NCBI GenBank assembly: GCA_964597045.1
Contig: CAZQWE010000010.1
Span: 1 to 59,108, forward strand
Source of the DNA: UBA9655 sp964597045
Lineage (GTDB): Bacteria; Pseudomonadota; Alphaproteobacteria; UBA9655
DNA: 59,108 nt
Direction: 5' to 3'
Positions 43,839 to 52,895 of the stretch are shown one piece after another (the stretch's first letter is position 1; every line of letters begins with the position of its first letter). The notes under the pieces were generated by a model. That model was not told where the DNA came from. It was given only the letters and a program-made list of their open reading frames with translations, and made no database searches. Position numbers and translations under genes: made by a program.

Positions 43839-43914
43839 TTTAATCCTCCATTAATTGATTCATATATTAATTTTAAAAAAAATATATTAAAAAAATATTA
43901 AAGTAGGCAATATG

Positions 43915-44250
43915 TTAGAATAATTTCTTCCCATTGTTGACTTTTGGATCGAGGGTTGCAAGGCAAATGGCACCTTTTTCATCAGCACATCCTACCATCA
44001 AGAACTGGGATTCAAAGCCAGCAATGTTTTTAGTTCCTAAGTTCATGACTCCTAAAACCTGTCGTCCTATAAGAGACTCAGGGGTATAGTGAACGGTCAC
44101 TTGAGCGGAAGTTTGGCGAATGCCGAGCTCTGCTCCAAAGTCAGCCCACACTTTGTAGGAGGGGTTCCGTGCGCGAGGAAATTCCTCGGCTTTTACGATT
44201 GTGCCAGAGCGAATATCAACTTTATCAAAGTCTTCAAATGATATAGACAT
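43915..44250 (-). CDS. csaA: CsaA-like tRNA-binding chaperone
   Basis: The 111-residue protein is a stand-alone OB-fold of the EMAP/Arc1p type: FDKVDIRSGTIVKAEEFPRARNPSYKVWADFG, QTSAQVTVHYTPESLIGRQVLGVMNLG, GFESQFLMVGCADEKGAICLATLD. CsaA binds tRNA and has been described as an export-related chaperone. Length and motifs are standard. It starts two bases after the MFS gene stop, so they form an operon. Confidence 0.95.
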   Translation of the reverse strand: MSISFEDFDKVDIRSGTIVKAEEFPRARNPSYKVWADFGAELGIRQTSAQVTVHYTPESLIGRQVLGVMNLGTKNIAGFESQFLMVGCADEKGAICLATLDPKVNNGKKLF

Positions 44251-44252
44251 AT

Positions 44253-45506
44253 TTAAATCTCCTTTTCTAAAAGTGTAAGTGTCTTCTTCTCTTGAATAAA
44301 GAAAGAAGAAATCAGAGCTATAAAAAGAACGGGAAGCAAAAGACTTAAAGCGAGCCTGTAATCACTCGCGGAATAAAGCTTTATGCCCTCAGCATTTAAA
44401 CTTCCATTCCAGTTGATATCGAGAACAACCCCAACACAAAACTGGATAAAGGCTCCTGTCATCATCACAATACCGTTTAAGAAGCCGGTTGTTAGGCCAG
44501 CAACTGATGAAGGGAGAGATTTGCAAGCCCCTGAAAAGCAAAGCAATTCAGATCCTGAGAAAAACCCAATCAGGAAGAAGATGGGTGAGAGCAAACTCAA
44601 AGGTATGCTTATAGGCGAAATGATAAGAGCGATAAGGGTAAGAAGCATAATGTTACTGAAAATGATAAAAGACTTCATCCTTTGAATGAGGTCACTGAAC
44701 CAAGTAATTGTGAGGCTTCCAACACAAACCCCTATATACAGGATTGAGATAAATTGAACAGCCTCCGACCTTTCAATTCCATAGCTTTCCATAATGAAAG
44801 CCACACCCCAAAGATCACCCAGAACACAGATGGAAAGGTAAAGACCGATAGCGCTTATTCCATAAGTCCAAACGTCTTTACAGTTAATCACAGTTTTGAA
44901 TGAATTAACGATTGTTTCTTTTTCTTCGGCTTGAATCACTTTAGGCAACTTAAGCGTGAAGTAAATGAGTATGTTCAGGGCAACTCCTACCATACACATG
45001 ATCAGCAACGTTTGACCCCATCCAACCTGTTCCATCAGGTAACAAAGGGGAAGTCCTCCATTTAAGGCACCGATTGTGCCTACCACCATAGTAAGGCCCA
45101 GCATGGTTGATCTTTTCTCCAAAGGAATCGTTTGGCTGATGATTTTACTGACACTCAGGAAAGCTGCCGCTGACCCCAGGCCAATGATAAACCGTCCAAT
45201 TTGAGCCACCCACAGGTTGGGTGCTGTTGCAAAAACATACGTTCCCAATATGCAGATGGAGAGGAAAAGAAGGATGCATTTCCGAACGCCAAACTTATCG
45301 GCAAAGGCTCCAAGCGGTATCTGGAAAAGAGAGTAACTGAGAAGGGCGATGGAGCCGAGGGCTGCAAAGCCTGTGGCATCAATGGAAAAAGCTTCCATAA
45401 GCTCGTTCATCATGACACTGGGTGAAAGGCGTAAAACAAATTGATATAAATAAAATAGCGACGCAATGGCGAGCAAAGTGTAGGACTTTCGTAAAGATAT
45501 ATTCAT
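44253..45506 (-). CDS. Major facilitator superfamily transporter
   Basis: This 417-residue protein has twelve predicted helices. The MFS motif A-like loop GAFADKFGVRKCILL lies after helix 2, and FIIGLGSAAAFLSVSKIISQTIPLEKRSTMLGL matches helix 4-5 motifs. The substrate cannot be told. Similar MFS proteins (family of ProP/phthalate/galactonate permeases) occur in many intracellular alphaproteobacteria. The ATG at 45506 is preferred to GTG at 45518. It is cotranscribed with csaA and has a long structured leader. Confidence 0.85.
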   Translation of the reverse strand: MNISLRKSYTLLAIASLFYLYQFVLRLSPSVMMNELMEAFSIDATGFAALGSIALLSYSLFQIPLGAFADKFGVRKCILLFLSICILGTYVFATAPNLWVAQIGRFIIGLGSAAAFLSVSKIISQTIPLEKRSTMLGLTMVVGTIGALNGGLPLCYLMEQVGWGQTLLIMCMVGVALNILIYFTLKLPKVIQAEEKETIVNSFKTVINCKDVWTYGISAIGLYLSICVLGDLWGVAFIMESYGIERSEAVQFISILYIGVCVGSLTITWFSDLIQRMKSFIIFSNIMLLTLIALIISPISIPLSLLSPIFFLIGFFSGSELLCFSGACKSLPSSVAGLTTGFLNGIVMMTGAFIQFCVGVVLDINWNGSLNAEGIKLYSASDYRLALSLLLPVLFIALISSFFIQEKKTLTLLEKEI

Positions 45507-45540
45507 AAATAGACTCACTTCAATAATGAGTTAATAAATA

Positions 45541-45625
45541 ATGGGATAAAGGGCGCACGGGAAATCCCCGTACTCGATGGCCAAAAGAATAGTGGCCTCA
45601 GATCTTTCGAGGTCGCTTGTAAAGA
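45541..45625 (-). promoter_or_regulatory. Structured 5' leader of the MFS-csaA operon
   Basis: On the minus strand the 5' leader can fold into three consecutive hairpins: CCTC-GAAAGATCT-GAGG, GGCC-ACTATTCTTTT-GGCC and ACGGG-GATTT-CCCGT, ending ~35 bases before the start codon. A longer pairing CTCGA/TCGAG may replace the first. No known riboswitch class is recognised. It may be an attenuator, a regulatory RNA, or decayed sequence. Confidence 0.35.
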
Positions 45626-45700
45626 AAACAAGGGTTTTGTGTAAACTTGCTTAATGTCATATAAATAATATAGGTAATATGATTTTCAAATGCAAGTCAG

Positions 45701-46942
45701 TCATTTCTTAGTCTTATCCTTATCTTTTCCAAAAAGATTGCCATCAGATAGTTTTTTCAAAAGAGCTCTTGGTGATCTCGGGGACAGCTTTTCTGTTTTA
45801 GGTGAGGTTGTTCCTGATGATCTTGAATTGGGCTGGACCTTTAAGGAATCACGGCTGAGTTGGGGAGAAGAAACGGGGGCAGGCTTAAGTCTTTCTTCAT
45901 AATCTTTCAGCAGTTTATAGGTGGAATAGGTATAATATAATGATGAGTCTTCTGGAACTACTATTCTGTTTTCATGGAGAAATTGTCCCCATGAATCAAA
46001 ATTTAGATTCATATATATTGTCTCGTTCATAAATATTGTCAGATACATTGAAATATATTCTGCATCTAAGCTTTTTATTTTTGGAGCAGCATCAATTAAG
46101 GTTTGAAGAACAGAGTGAATTTCTGCAGAAAAAGGTGGAGTTTCAAGCAATTTACTCAGTTGTAAGGAACATTCTATAACTGTTCCTATGTAGCAATTTA
46201 AGAGATTTTGAAGCTCTAATATTGATTTACTTTCAAGATATTGTTCCGCATCATAGTGAAAAGCATCGCTCTTTTTTAAATCAGAGCGTGTTGAACCTCC
46301 TTTAGGGAGGATATTTCGATCCGCGCTTGCAACAAGGTCTAAACGTTTTAGTTTTGGGCTCGTAACCACTTCCTTTTTTTGCAAGTTATCTAAGATTCCT
46401 TTTTGTTTGCTTTCACACAGAGCAATATAATGAACGAATTGACGTAATTTTAATCCTTCCTCATTTTCGTATTTGTAACATTCATCAGGTATTTTAAGTT
46501 GTCTTGACGTTAAATGATGTTGCAGTCTACGGGCTGTCATATCGAGTTCCACTGAAAAAGTGTTTTCCTTTTCTAAGAATTTACCAATTGCAACCACACA
46601 GGCACTTAATGTTTCTCTAGAACATTCATTTAAAAAGAGATCAACAAGAATGTGAGATTTCTTTGCTTTAAAATCTGCGCGATTTTCACTGATGTCACAT
46701 TCTTGCTCTGTTGTTAGACAATTATCTTCACTGGTTTGACGTAAGTCTTTTGTTGGCTTACACGCTACTTTCACATCCAAAGATCTTTTTTGTATAAGCT
46801 CACATTGGAATCCATGGCGTATGAGTATTCTTAACTTTCTTTCATTTTCATTATCAAATTGGCACAAGGGTAAGTAGTCATCGATGCCAGCACTAGCAGC
46901 TGTTCCCAAAAAAAATGAAATAATGATTAGCAATTTTTTCAT
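45701..46942 (-). CDS. Secreted protein of unknown function with Ser/Pro-rich tail
   Basis: The 413-residue protein has a signal peptide (MKKLLIIISFFLGTAASAG) and a largely helical body with about ten Cys. No family is recognised. The last ~55 residues are low complexity, rich in Ser, Pro and Lys with SP motifs (SSPQLSRDSL, TTSPKTEKLSPRSPRALLKK) and end in a basic KDKDKTKK. Such tails resemble the SP-rich linkers of the secreted proteins at 56755-59108. The ATG at 46942 has GGAG nine bases upstream. Monocistronic, adjacent to trmB on the same strand. It may be a host-directed protein, by inference only. Confidence 0.78.
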   Translation of the reverse strand: MKKLLIIISFFLGTAASAGIDDYLPLCQFDNENERKLRILIRHGFQCELIQKRSLDVKVACKPTKDLRQTSEDNCLTTEQECDISENRADFKAKKSHILVDLFLNECSRETLSACVVAIGKFLEKENTFSVELDMTARRLQHHLTSRQLKIPDECYKYENEEGLKLRQFVHYIALCESKQKGILDNLQKKEVVTSPKLKRLDLVASADRNILPKGGSTRSDLKKSDAFHYDAEQYLESKSILELQNLLNCYIGTVIECSLQLSKLLETPPFSAEIHSVLQTLIDAAPKIKSLDAEYISMYLTIFMNETIYMNLNFDSWGQFLHENRIVVPEDSSLYYTYSTYKLLKDYEERLKPAPVSSPQLSRDSLKVQPNSRSSGTTSPKTEKLSPRSPRALLKKLSDGNLFGKDKDKTKK

Positions 46943-47067
46943 CACATTCAACTCCGTATAAATATAAGACACTCTATTATGAAAACTTACGTCGTTTATT
47001 TTTTGGAAGCAAGGCATAAATATTTATGTGAAGTCAAAGTCTTTAGACTTTGGACGAATTATGAAAA

Positions 47068-47742
47068 TTAGAATTTCTCAAACACCATATAAGCACATTT
47101 CTTCCCCGCATTTAGGGCCTTTTGTTCATAGCGGGTCGGTGGCCAGCCCTCGGGTCGATCGGTCCAGATTTCTGGCCCACTTGTTAAAGATAGGGATGGG
47201 TGAGTAGAAAGAACGACCTGTATCTGCTCGACATAAGATAGATCATCGCTGGCGATGTGAAGAAGGGCATGAGGTTTTAATTTTGGCAGAAGCGCATTGA
47301 TAAAATCAGCCGTAATGAGTCGTCGGTGCTGATGGCGTTTCTTCGGCCATGGATCAGGGAAAAGAATAAATGTACGACTAAAATAAGAATCGGGGATATC
47401 TTTAAGCAATAACCTCACATCATCCTGCCAAATTTTAACTCTGCTATAGTCTGCTTTTTGCAGATGAGCAACGAGTTTAGCTACACCGTTCATAAATGGT
47501 TCACATCCTACCATGTGAATGCTAGGATTTTCTTCAAGTTGAGCTAAAAGATGCTCACCACCGCCAAAGCCTATTTCAAGCCATACCTCTGTATATTCTG
47601 TGAAACTTTCACCGGGTTTTATTAAGACATGAGGCAGCACCTTCTCATAAGCGCTTTGACTTTGCTGCCTTAGTTTTCGGGCCTTCTTTCGGCCGTAAGA
47701 GCGGGTGAGGGGTTGTTGCATAACACTACAAATATTAGTCAT
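47068..47742 (-). CDS. trmB: tRNA (guanine-N7-)-methyltransferase
   Basis: This 224-residue SAM-dependent enzyme makes m7G46 in tRNA. RSYGRKKARKLRQQSQ, WLEIGFGGGEHLLAQL (SAM-binding GxGxG) and ILFPDPWPKKRHQHRRLI (the FPDPWPK(K)RHxKRR signature) are present. The end PPTRYEQKALNAGKKCAYMVF is typical. The start may also be the ATG at 47721; neither has a good ribosome site. Confidence 0.96.
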   Translation of the reverse strand: MTNICSVMQQPLTRSYGRKKARKLRQQSQSAYEKVLPHVLIKPGESFTEYTEVWLEIGFGGGEHLLAQLEENPSIHMVGCEPFMNGVAKLVAHLQKADYSRVKIWQDDVRLLLKDIPDSYFSRTFILFPDPWPKKRHQHRRLITADFINALLPKLKPHALLHIASDDLSYVEQIQVVLSTHPSLSLTSGPEIWTDRPEGWPPTRYEQKALNAGKKCAYMVFEKF

Positions 47743-47814
47743 TGATCATTAAAGTCATTTCTGGCATGTTCCCTTTTTATAAAGGATCAATTATTAACAG
47801 ACAAAGGGAAACAA

Positions 47815-49890
47815 ATGTCAACGTTTTATTATATCCTGGCTTGTGCCACACTTGCGTTAGTTTACGGGGCTTATGCAGGTCGTAAAGTATTTGCTTGTTC
47901 AACGGGAACGGCGCGGATGCAAGAGATTGCCGCAGCTATACAAGAGGGAGCGAGTGCTTATCTGAACCGCCAATATACGACGATTGGTATTGTTGGGATT
48001 GTTGTTGCTGTTTTCCTCGGTTGGGTACTTGGAAAATATTCAGCGATTGGGTTTGTCACCGGTGCTTTTCTTTCTGGCATTGCAGGATATATTGGGATGA
48101 ATGTTTCTGTACGTGCAAACGTGCGGACTTCTGAGGCAGCAAGAACGGGGCTTGTTCCTGCATTGGATATTGCCTTTAAGTCTGGCGCTATCACAGGTAT
48201 GCTTGTCGTGGGACTTGGCCTTTTGGGCGTTACGCTTTATTACATGTATCTGCGTCAGGGCAGTGAAGACGTTCGTCAAATTATGATTGCTTTGCTATCT
48301 TTGAGTTTCGGAGCCTCTCTTATATCAATATTTGCTCGTCTTGGTGGTGGAATTTTTACCAAAGGCGCGGATGTGGGTGCTGATCTTGTGGGTAAGATTG
48401 AAGCTGGAATTCCAGAAGATGACCCAAGAAACGCCGCTGTGATTGCTGATAACGTTGGTGATAACGTGGGTGACTGTGCAGGAATGGCAGCAGACCTCTT
48501 TGAAACCTATGTTGTAACCATCGTTGCAACCATGCAACTTGCAGCGCTCTTTTTTAAAGGACAAATGCAAGAAACTTTGATGCTTTATCCTCTCGCGATT
48601 GGTGCTGTATGTATTGTAGGTTCAGTTGTCGGAACATTTTTTGTTCGTTTGGGATCCTCCGAGAACATTATGGCAGCTCTTTACAAAGGCCTCGTTGTTG
48701 CCTCAGTTGTATCTGCAGGTCTCATTGTTTGGGTTACCATGGAACTTATAGGGTTCAATCAAGCCATAACCGTTGACGGAAAAATCTTTACAGGAATGAA
48801 CATTCTCTATAGTGCCCTTACAGGGCTTATCGTCACGGGTCTTCTTGTGTGGATTACGGAATATTATACAGCAACAAACTTTAGACCCGTAAGAAGTGTT
48901 GCAGAAGCTTCAACAACAGGTCATGCAACAAATATTATTCAGGGTTTGGCCGTCTCCATGGAATCAACGGCTCTACCTGTTCTTGTGATTTGTGGAGGAA
49001 TTCTTGCTGCCCATATGAATGCAGGTCTCTTTGGGATTGGTATCGCAGCAACGACCATGCTTGCACTAGCAGGAATGATTGTTGCACTTGATGCGTATGG
49101 TCCTGTGACTGATAATGCAGGAGGTATCGCAGAAATGGCTGATTTGCCTGCGTCCGTTCGTAAAATTACAGATGCACTTGACGCTGTTGGAAATACGACG
49201 AAGGCAGTTACGAAGGGCTATGCTATAGGGTCTGCAGGTCTTGCAGCTCTTGTGCTCTTTGCAGCTTATACGGAAGATCTTCAACATTTCTTTCCAGGTC
49301 TGAATATTAGTTTTAATCTTCAAGATCCATACGTTGTTGTCGGTCTCTTTGTGGGAGGTCTTCTGCCTTACCTCTTTGGAGCCTTAGGACTAAAAGCAGT
49401 CGGAAGAGCTGGAGGAGCGGTTGTTATTGAAGTGCGACGTCAGTTCAAGGAAATTAAGGGTATTATGGAAGGAACAGCAAAGCCTGAGTATAGCAAAGCT
49501 GTTGATCTCTTAACGAAGGCTGCAATTCGGGAAATGATTATCCCTTCATTATTACCTGTATTGGCACCACCCGTTGTTTACTTTGCAATTCGTTTTATTG
49601 CAGGTCAAGCTGAAGCGTTTACGGCACTCGGTGCCATGCTTCTGGGAACTATCATCACAGGACTTTTTGTGGCGATCTCAATGACATCCGGAGGAGGAGC
49701 TTGGGATAATGCAAAGAAGTATATTGAAGATGGTAACTTTGGAGGTAAAGGATCTGAGGCTCATAAAGCTGCAGTCACTGGTGATACGGTAGGTGATCCA
49801 TACAAGGATACAGCCGGACCTGCAATTAACCCAATGATTAAGATCATTAACATTGTTGCCTTACTCTTGCTCTCAATGTTGGCTGCTTAA
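47815..49890 (+). CDS. hppA: Membrane-bound proton-translocating pyrophosphatase, K+-independent type
   Basis: The 691-residue protein has about sixteen helices. It couples pyrophosphate hydrolysis to proton export. The substrate-binding sites are visible: KGADVGADLVGKIEAGIPEDDPRN, DNVGDNVGDCAGMAADLFE, and the late TGDTVGDPYKDTAGPAINPMIKI. DAVGNTTKAVTKG carries Lys where K+-dependent enzymes have Ala, so it should not need potassium. Length is normal. It has its own terminator and probably its own promoter. Use of pyrophosphate energy is common in energy-limited intracellular alphaproteobacteria. Confidence 0.97.
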   Translation: MSTFYYILACATLALVYGAYAGRKVFACSTGTARMQEIAAAIQEGASAYLNRQYTTIGIVGIVVAVFLGWVLGKYSAIGFVTGAFLSGIAGYIGMNVSVRANVRTSEAARTGLVPALDIAFKSGAITGMLVVGLGLLGVTLYYMYLRQGSEDVRQIMIALLSLSFGASLISIFARLGGGIFTKGADVGADLVGKIEAGIPEDDPRNAAVIADNVGDNVGDCAGMAADLFETYVVTIVATMQLAALFFKGQMQETLMLYPLAIGAVCIVGSVVGTFFVRLGSSENIMAALYKGLVVASVVSAGLIVWVTMELIGFNQAITVDGKIFTGMNILYSALTGLIVTGLLVWITEYYTATNFRPVRSVAEASTTGHATNIIQGLAVSMESTALPVLVICGGILAAHMNAGLFGIGIAATTMLALAGMIVALDAYGPVTDNAGGIAEMADLPASVRKITDALDAVGNTTKAVTKGYAIGSAGLAALVLFAAYTEDLQHFFPGLNISFNLQDPYVVVGLFVGGLLPYLFGALGLKAVGRAGGAVVIEVRRQFKEIKGIMEGTAKPEYSKAVDLLTKAAIREMIIPSLLPVLAPPVVYFAIRFIAGQAEAFTALGAMLLGTIITGLFVAISMTSGGGAWDNAKKYIEDGNFGGKGSEAHKAAVTGDTVGDPYKDTAGPAINPMIKIINIVALLLLSMLAA

Positions 49891-49901
49891 ACACATCTTG
49901 G

Positions 49902-49933
49902 GCTCCCTGTGATGTGCACAGGGAGCTTCTATT
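49902..49933 (+). terminator. Rho-independent terminator of hppA
   Basis: GCTCCCTGTG (49902-49911) and CACAGGGAGC (49917-49926) form a perfect ten-base stem with a five-base loop, followed by TTCTATTT. Confidence 0.85.
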
Positions 49934-50005
49934 TAATTCCCTATTGAAATTTTAAAAAAATACATTATATTAAATTTAATTAATTTGTTTTTCTTTGGGT
50001 TTTAT

Positions 50006-52813
50006 ATGAAAAAATTTACAAGTCTGATTATCTTATCTCTTTTAGCGACAACCTGTATTGTTGAAGCGGGTCGAAAAACTAAAGATTCTGTTGATCAAAG
50101 TGCAAGAAAAAAGAAGAGTAGGTCTAAATCCTCTGCGAAGAAATCTTTTCGATTACAAGAGGATCAAGAGCAAATTCTGGCTGTTATGGAAAAGAACGCT
50201 CAAGCTGCTGGGAAACCCTTTGATCTAGAATATATAGTAGACCATGAGTTATATGCCGCGCTTGATGACCAGACCATTCATTATGTTTTGGCTCATTTTC
50301 TTGACGAAGGGGGGCCTCTTTCTCAAAATGATAATAAACGTCGTTTCATTGTTCAACCCATTGATGGTAACCAGCCCGGTCAGGTTGACATCATTCAGAA
50401 TACCTACTTGGGAAGAGCACTCATGCGATATAACGTGAAAGGGGATGGGGATTGCCTTTTTTATGCGCTTCAACAAACTCGAGCTCAAGTTATTGCAGAT
50501 TTGATTGATAAGGTATTTATCCCTTCTCCTAAAGCTTTACAAATACGTGACATATTAAGACCTGCTATTCTTGAAGATCTTGATCGTGCAGCAGATGCAG
50601 TTGATCCAACTATCAATGTAACAGATGATGAAGTTAGAAAATTTTTAGAGAAATTCAAAATAGTAGGTCGCTGGGCTCCCTATGAGATTGCGATTGCCCA
50701 TGGTGTATCACAGAATAAAAATGTATTCGTGTGGAATTTTCTACCCCATAATCAATTAACTCTCCGGGGCGTAAGTTCAACGAATCAACCGGAAACTTTG
50801 CATGTGGGCTTCTCAACGAGCCATTATCAGCAATTGGTGCTTGAAGGGGAAGCAAATACTCAAGCACAGCAAGCTATTTCCTATCTTGTTGAGAAACGTA
50901 AAAGAAAACGTACAGGCTCTAAGCGTTTGTTTCTTACAGCTGAGGAAAGAGCAAATCCTGTTCCCTATATTGAAACAGAAAATGCTTTGGCAGACGCAGG
51001 GGATGGATTTACTGGAAAGTTCTATCCTCTCTTTAATACGAAACTTTATAGACAAAGTGTAGGAAATACAAAGCAGTACAAAGACATTCATATGCCTGAA
51101 GTTCCTTGTGTACATCATTATAATCTTGGCTCGTCTCGCCCAACATTTTTGTTCGCAGCTCAAGCAAGTGAAGATGAATTGGGATTACTCCCAAATATCA
51201 AAGAGGTTCTCTCTCTTATTGATAGGACTCATTATAACCCAAAACATGGCTTTGATCAGTCAGACCTTGAATACTTTATTAATGTTCAAAATTCACCTAA
51301 GCCTCGTGATCCTAATATCAATCCGAATGAAAACCCACTCTGTCTAAGACCTCAGCCTTGGGTGTGGCCTGATGCTCCTAACACATCAAAGCTTCCTTAT
51401 GGAAAGGCAGGGTACTTGGATGTTGCTGTTCTTTCAGATGGATCAGTTAATTTGTTAAGGGGTGAAGGTGGAAAAATTCAAGGAAATGGACAATTCCAAA
51501 CCGTGCCATTTAGTGTTCATAATGATAAAGAAGATCCACATGTTGTTTCTTCTGGAGCTCTACCTGTAATTGTTGGAATTGAAGAAAATAAGTCGAGTCT
51601 TTTTTATTCGATTGTGACCAATCCCTTATCAAAGAAAATTGCAATTACCTTACATGCCGTTTTAGATGACAAAAAACTCGATGAACTTAAAAAGGAAGCT
51701 CCAACAAGCATAGAGAAATTGATTGCCTTACTTCCAAAGTTTGATATCAAGGGTGTAGGCCAGCTTGAAGATAGTGTTGTAATCCCAGAAGGATATGACA
51801 AACTTATTCTCAGTTTGAAGGGTCCTCGGAGTGTTGACCTCACATTCTTGAATATGTTCACAGGCAAATATAGTTTTACAACTCATAACGTACCTGACGG
51901 ATTTGGAATAGCAATGAATAAAGGAAGACTTGAAGTGCGACCTGATATTCCATTTGTTGATATCCAAGATGATGCTAGAAATATTTATGTACAATTATTT
52001 AATGGAGACCGCTCCGTTGTATTAACAAAGAGCAGTGGACTTCAAGAATTTGAACTTGAGTCGCCTTATCCTGTTTTATATCCTGGTCAGCATGCGGAAC
52101 ATCCAAGTCTCGTGGTCTCAGCGCCAAAGCTTATCAATAGCGGAACTTTGAAAGCCCTAGATTTACACTTTACTGGAGATGAACTCTGTAATGAGGGTCA
52201 CATCATTTCGCCTTATCCTGTTCAATTTGGTAAAAAAGGGACACTCGTTACAAACTCTAATTTATTGAAGATTCCAACTTTTGAAGGTGAAAATATACGA
52301 CTTAACGATTTAAACTTCGATTATGATGGTCTATCCATTGATGCAGCTTCTCCCGAGTCTTTGGGCATATCCCTCAAAAACCTTCAAATGGGGACAATCA
52401 ATCCTTTCCGTTTTAATTTATCTAAAAATACAGGGGTTAAGTGGAGATCAGGTAACTGGGTTTTGGTTCCTGATAGTAACTATGTAGATATTGAAGAAAA
52501 AGATATTAATGTAAAATTGGAGAGGTATGAATCAGGGCTTGTTGTAAGAGTTTGTGAGGGTTTGAAGTCTTTTAAAATTCGTTGTAATTCAACTGTTTCA
52601 TATCCAGGACAGCTTACAAATATTCCGGAATTTACGGTTTCAGCACCCAAATTGATCAATAATGGTACACTTGATGTTGGAGCATTAAAGTACTATGGAA
52701 CTGAACTTGAGAATAATGGACATATTTTAATTACCAGTCCTGTCGAAATGATAGATGGCACGATCTTAACAGATAAAGGTTTAATAAAATATTCTGTACC
52801 GCGAGATAAATAA
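50006..52813 (+). CDS. Secreted OTU-type cysteine protease (probable deubiquitinase) with two C-terminal repeat modules
   Basis: This is a 935-residue protein. The signal peptide (MKKFTSLIILSLLATTCIVEA) is followed by a basic stretch (RKKKSRSKSSAKK) that resembles a nuclear localisation signal. An OTU domain spans ~130-285: GDGDCLFYAL with catalytic Cys150 preceded by Asp147, and SHYQQL with His273. Residues ~290-590 are unassigned. Two copies of a ~165-residue module follow (~596-759 and ~771-930), each with YPGQ, VSAPKLIN-GTL and E-NEGHI/NNGHI. OTU enzymes cleave ubiquitin; bacteria lack ubiquitin, so the target should be eukaryotic. The ATG at 50006 replaces TTG at 49985. The same module occurs in the next two genes. 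No strong ribosome site. Confidence 0.85.
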   Translation: MKKFTSLIILSLLATTCIVEAGRKTKDSVDQSARKKKSRSKSSAKKSFRLQEDQEQILAVMEKNAQAAGKPFDLEYIVDHELYAALDDQTIHYVLAHFLDEGGPLSQNDNKRRFIVQPIDGNQPGQVDIIQNTYLGRALMRYNVKGDGDCLFYALQQTRAQVIADLIDKVFIPSPKALQIRDILRPAILEDLDRAADAVDPTINVTDDEVRKFLEKFKIVGRWAPYEIAIAHGVSQNKNVFVWNFLPHNQLTLRGVSSTNQPETLHVGFSTSHYQQLVLEGEANTQAQQAISYLVEKRKRKRTGSKRLFLTAEERANPVPYIETENALADAGDGFTGKFYPLFNTKLYRQSVGNTKQYKDIHMPEVPCVHHYNLGSSRPTFLFAAQASEDELGLLPNIKEVLSLIDRTHYNPKHGFDQSDLEYFINVQNSPKPRDPNINPNENPLCLRPQPWVWPDAPNTSKLPYGKAGYLDVAVLSDGSVNLLRGEGGKIQGNGQFQTVPFSVHNDKEDPHVVSSGALPVIVGIEENKSSLFYSIVTNPLSKKIAITLHAVLDDKKLDELKKEAPTSIEKLIALLPKFDIKGVGQLEDSVVIPEGYDKLILSLKGPRSVDLTFLNMFTGKYSFTTHNVPDGFGIAMNKGRLEVRPDIPFVDIQDDARNIYVQLFNGDRSVVLTKSSGLQEFELESPYPVLYPGQHAEHPSLVVSAPKLINSGTLKALDLHFTGDELCNEGHIISPYPVQFGKKGTLVTNSNLLKIPTFEGENIRLNDLNFDYDGLSIDAASPESLGISLKNLQMGTINPFRFNLSKNTGVKWRSGNWVLVPDSNYVDIEEKDINVKLERYESGLVVRVCEGLKSFKIRCNSTVSYPGQLTNIPEFTVSAPKLINNGTLDVGALKYYGTELENNGHILITSPVEMIDGTILTDKGLIKYSVPRDK

Positions 52814-52895
52814 TGAACTATTTATTCTTTTTGCTTGTAATTTAAACAAAAGATATTATATAAAAACTTGTATTAATGAATGATATGGTATTTTT

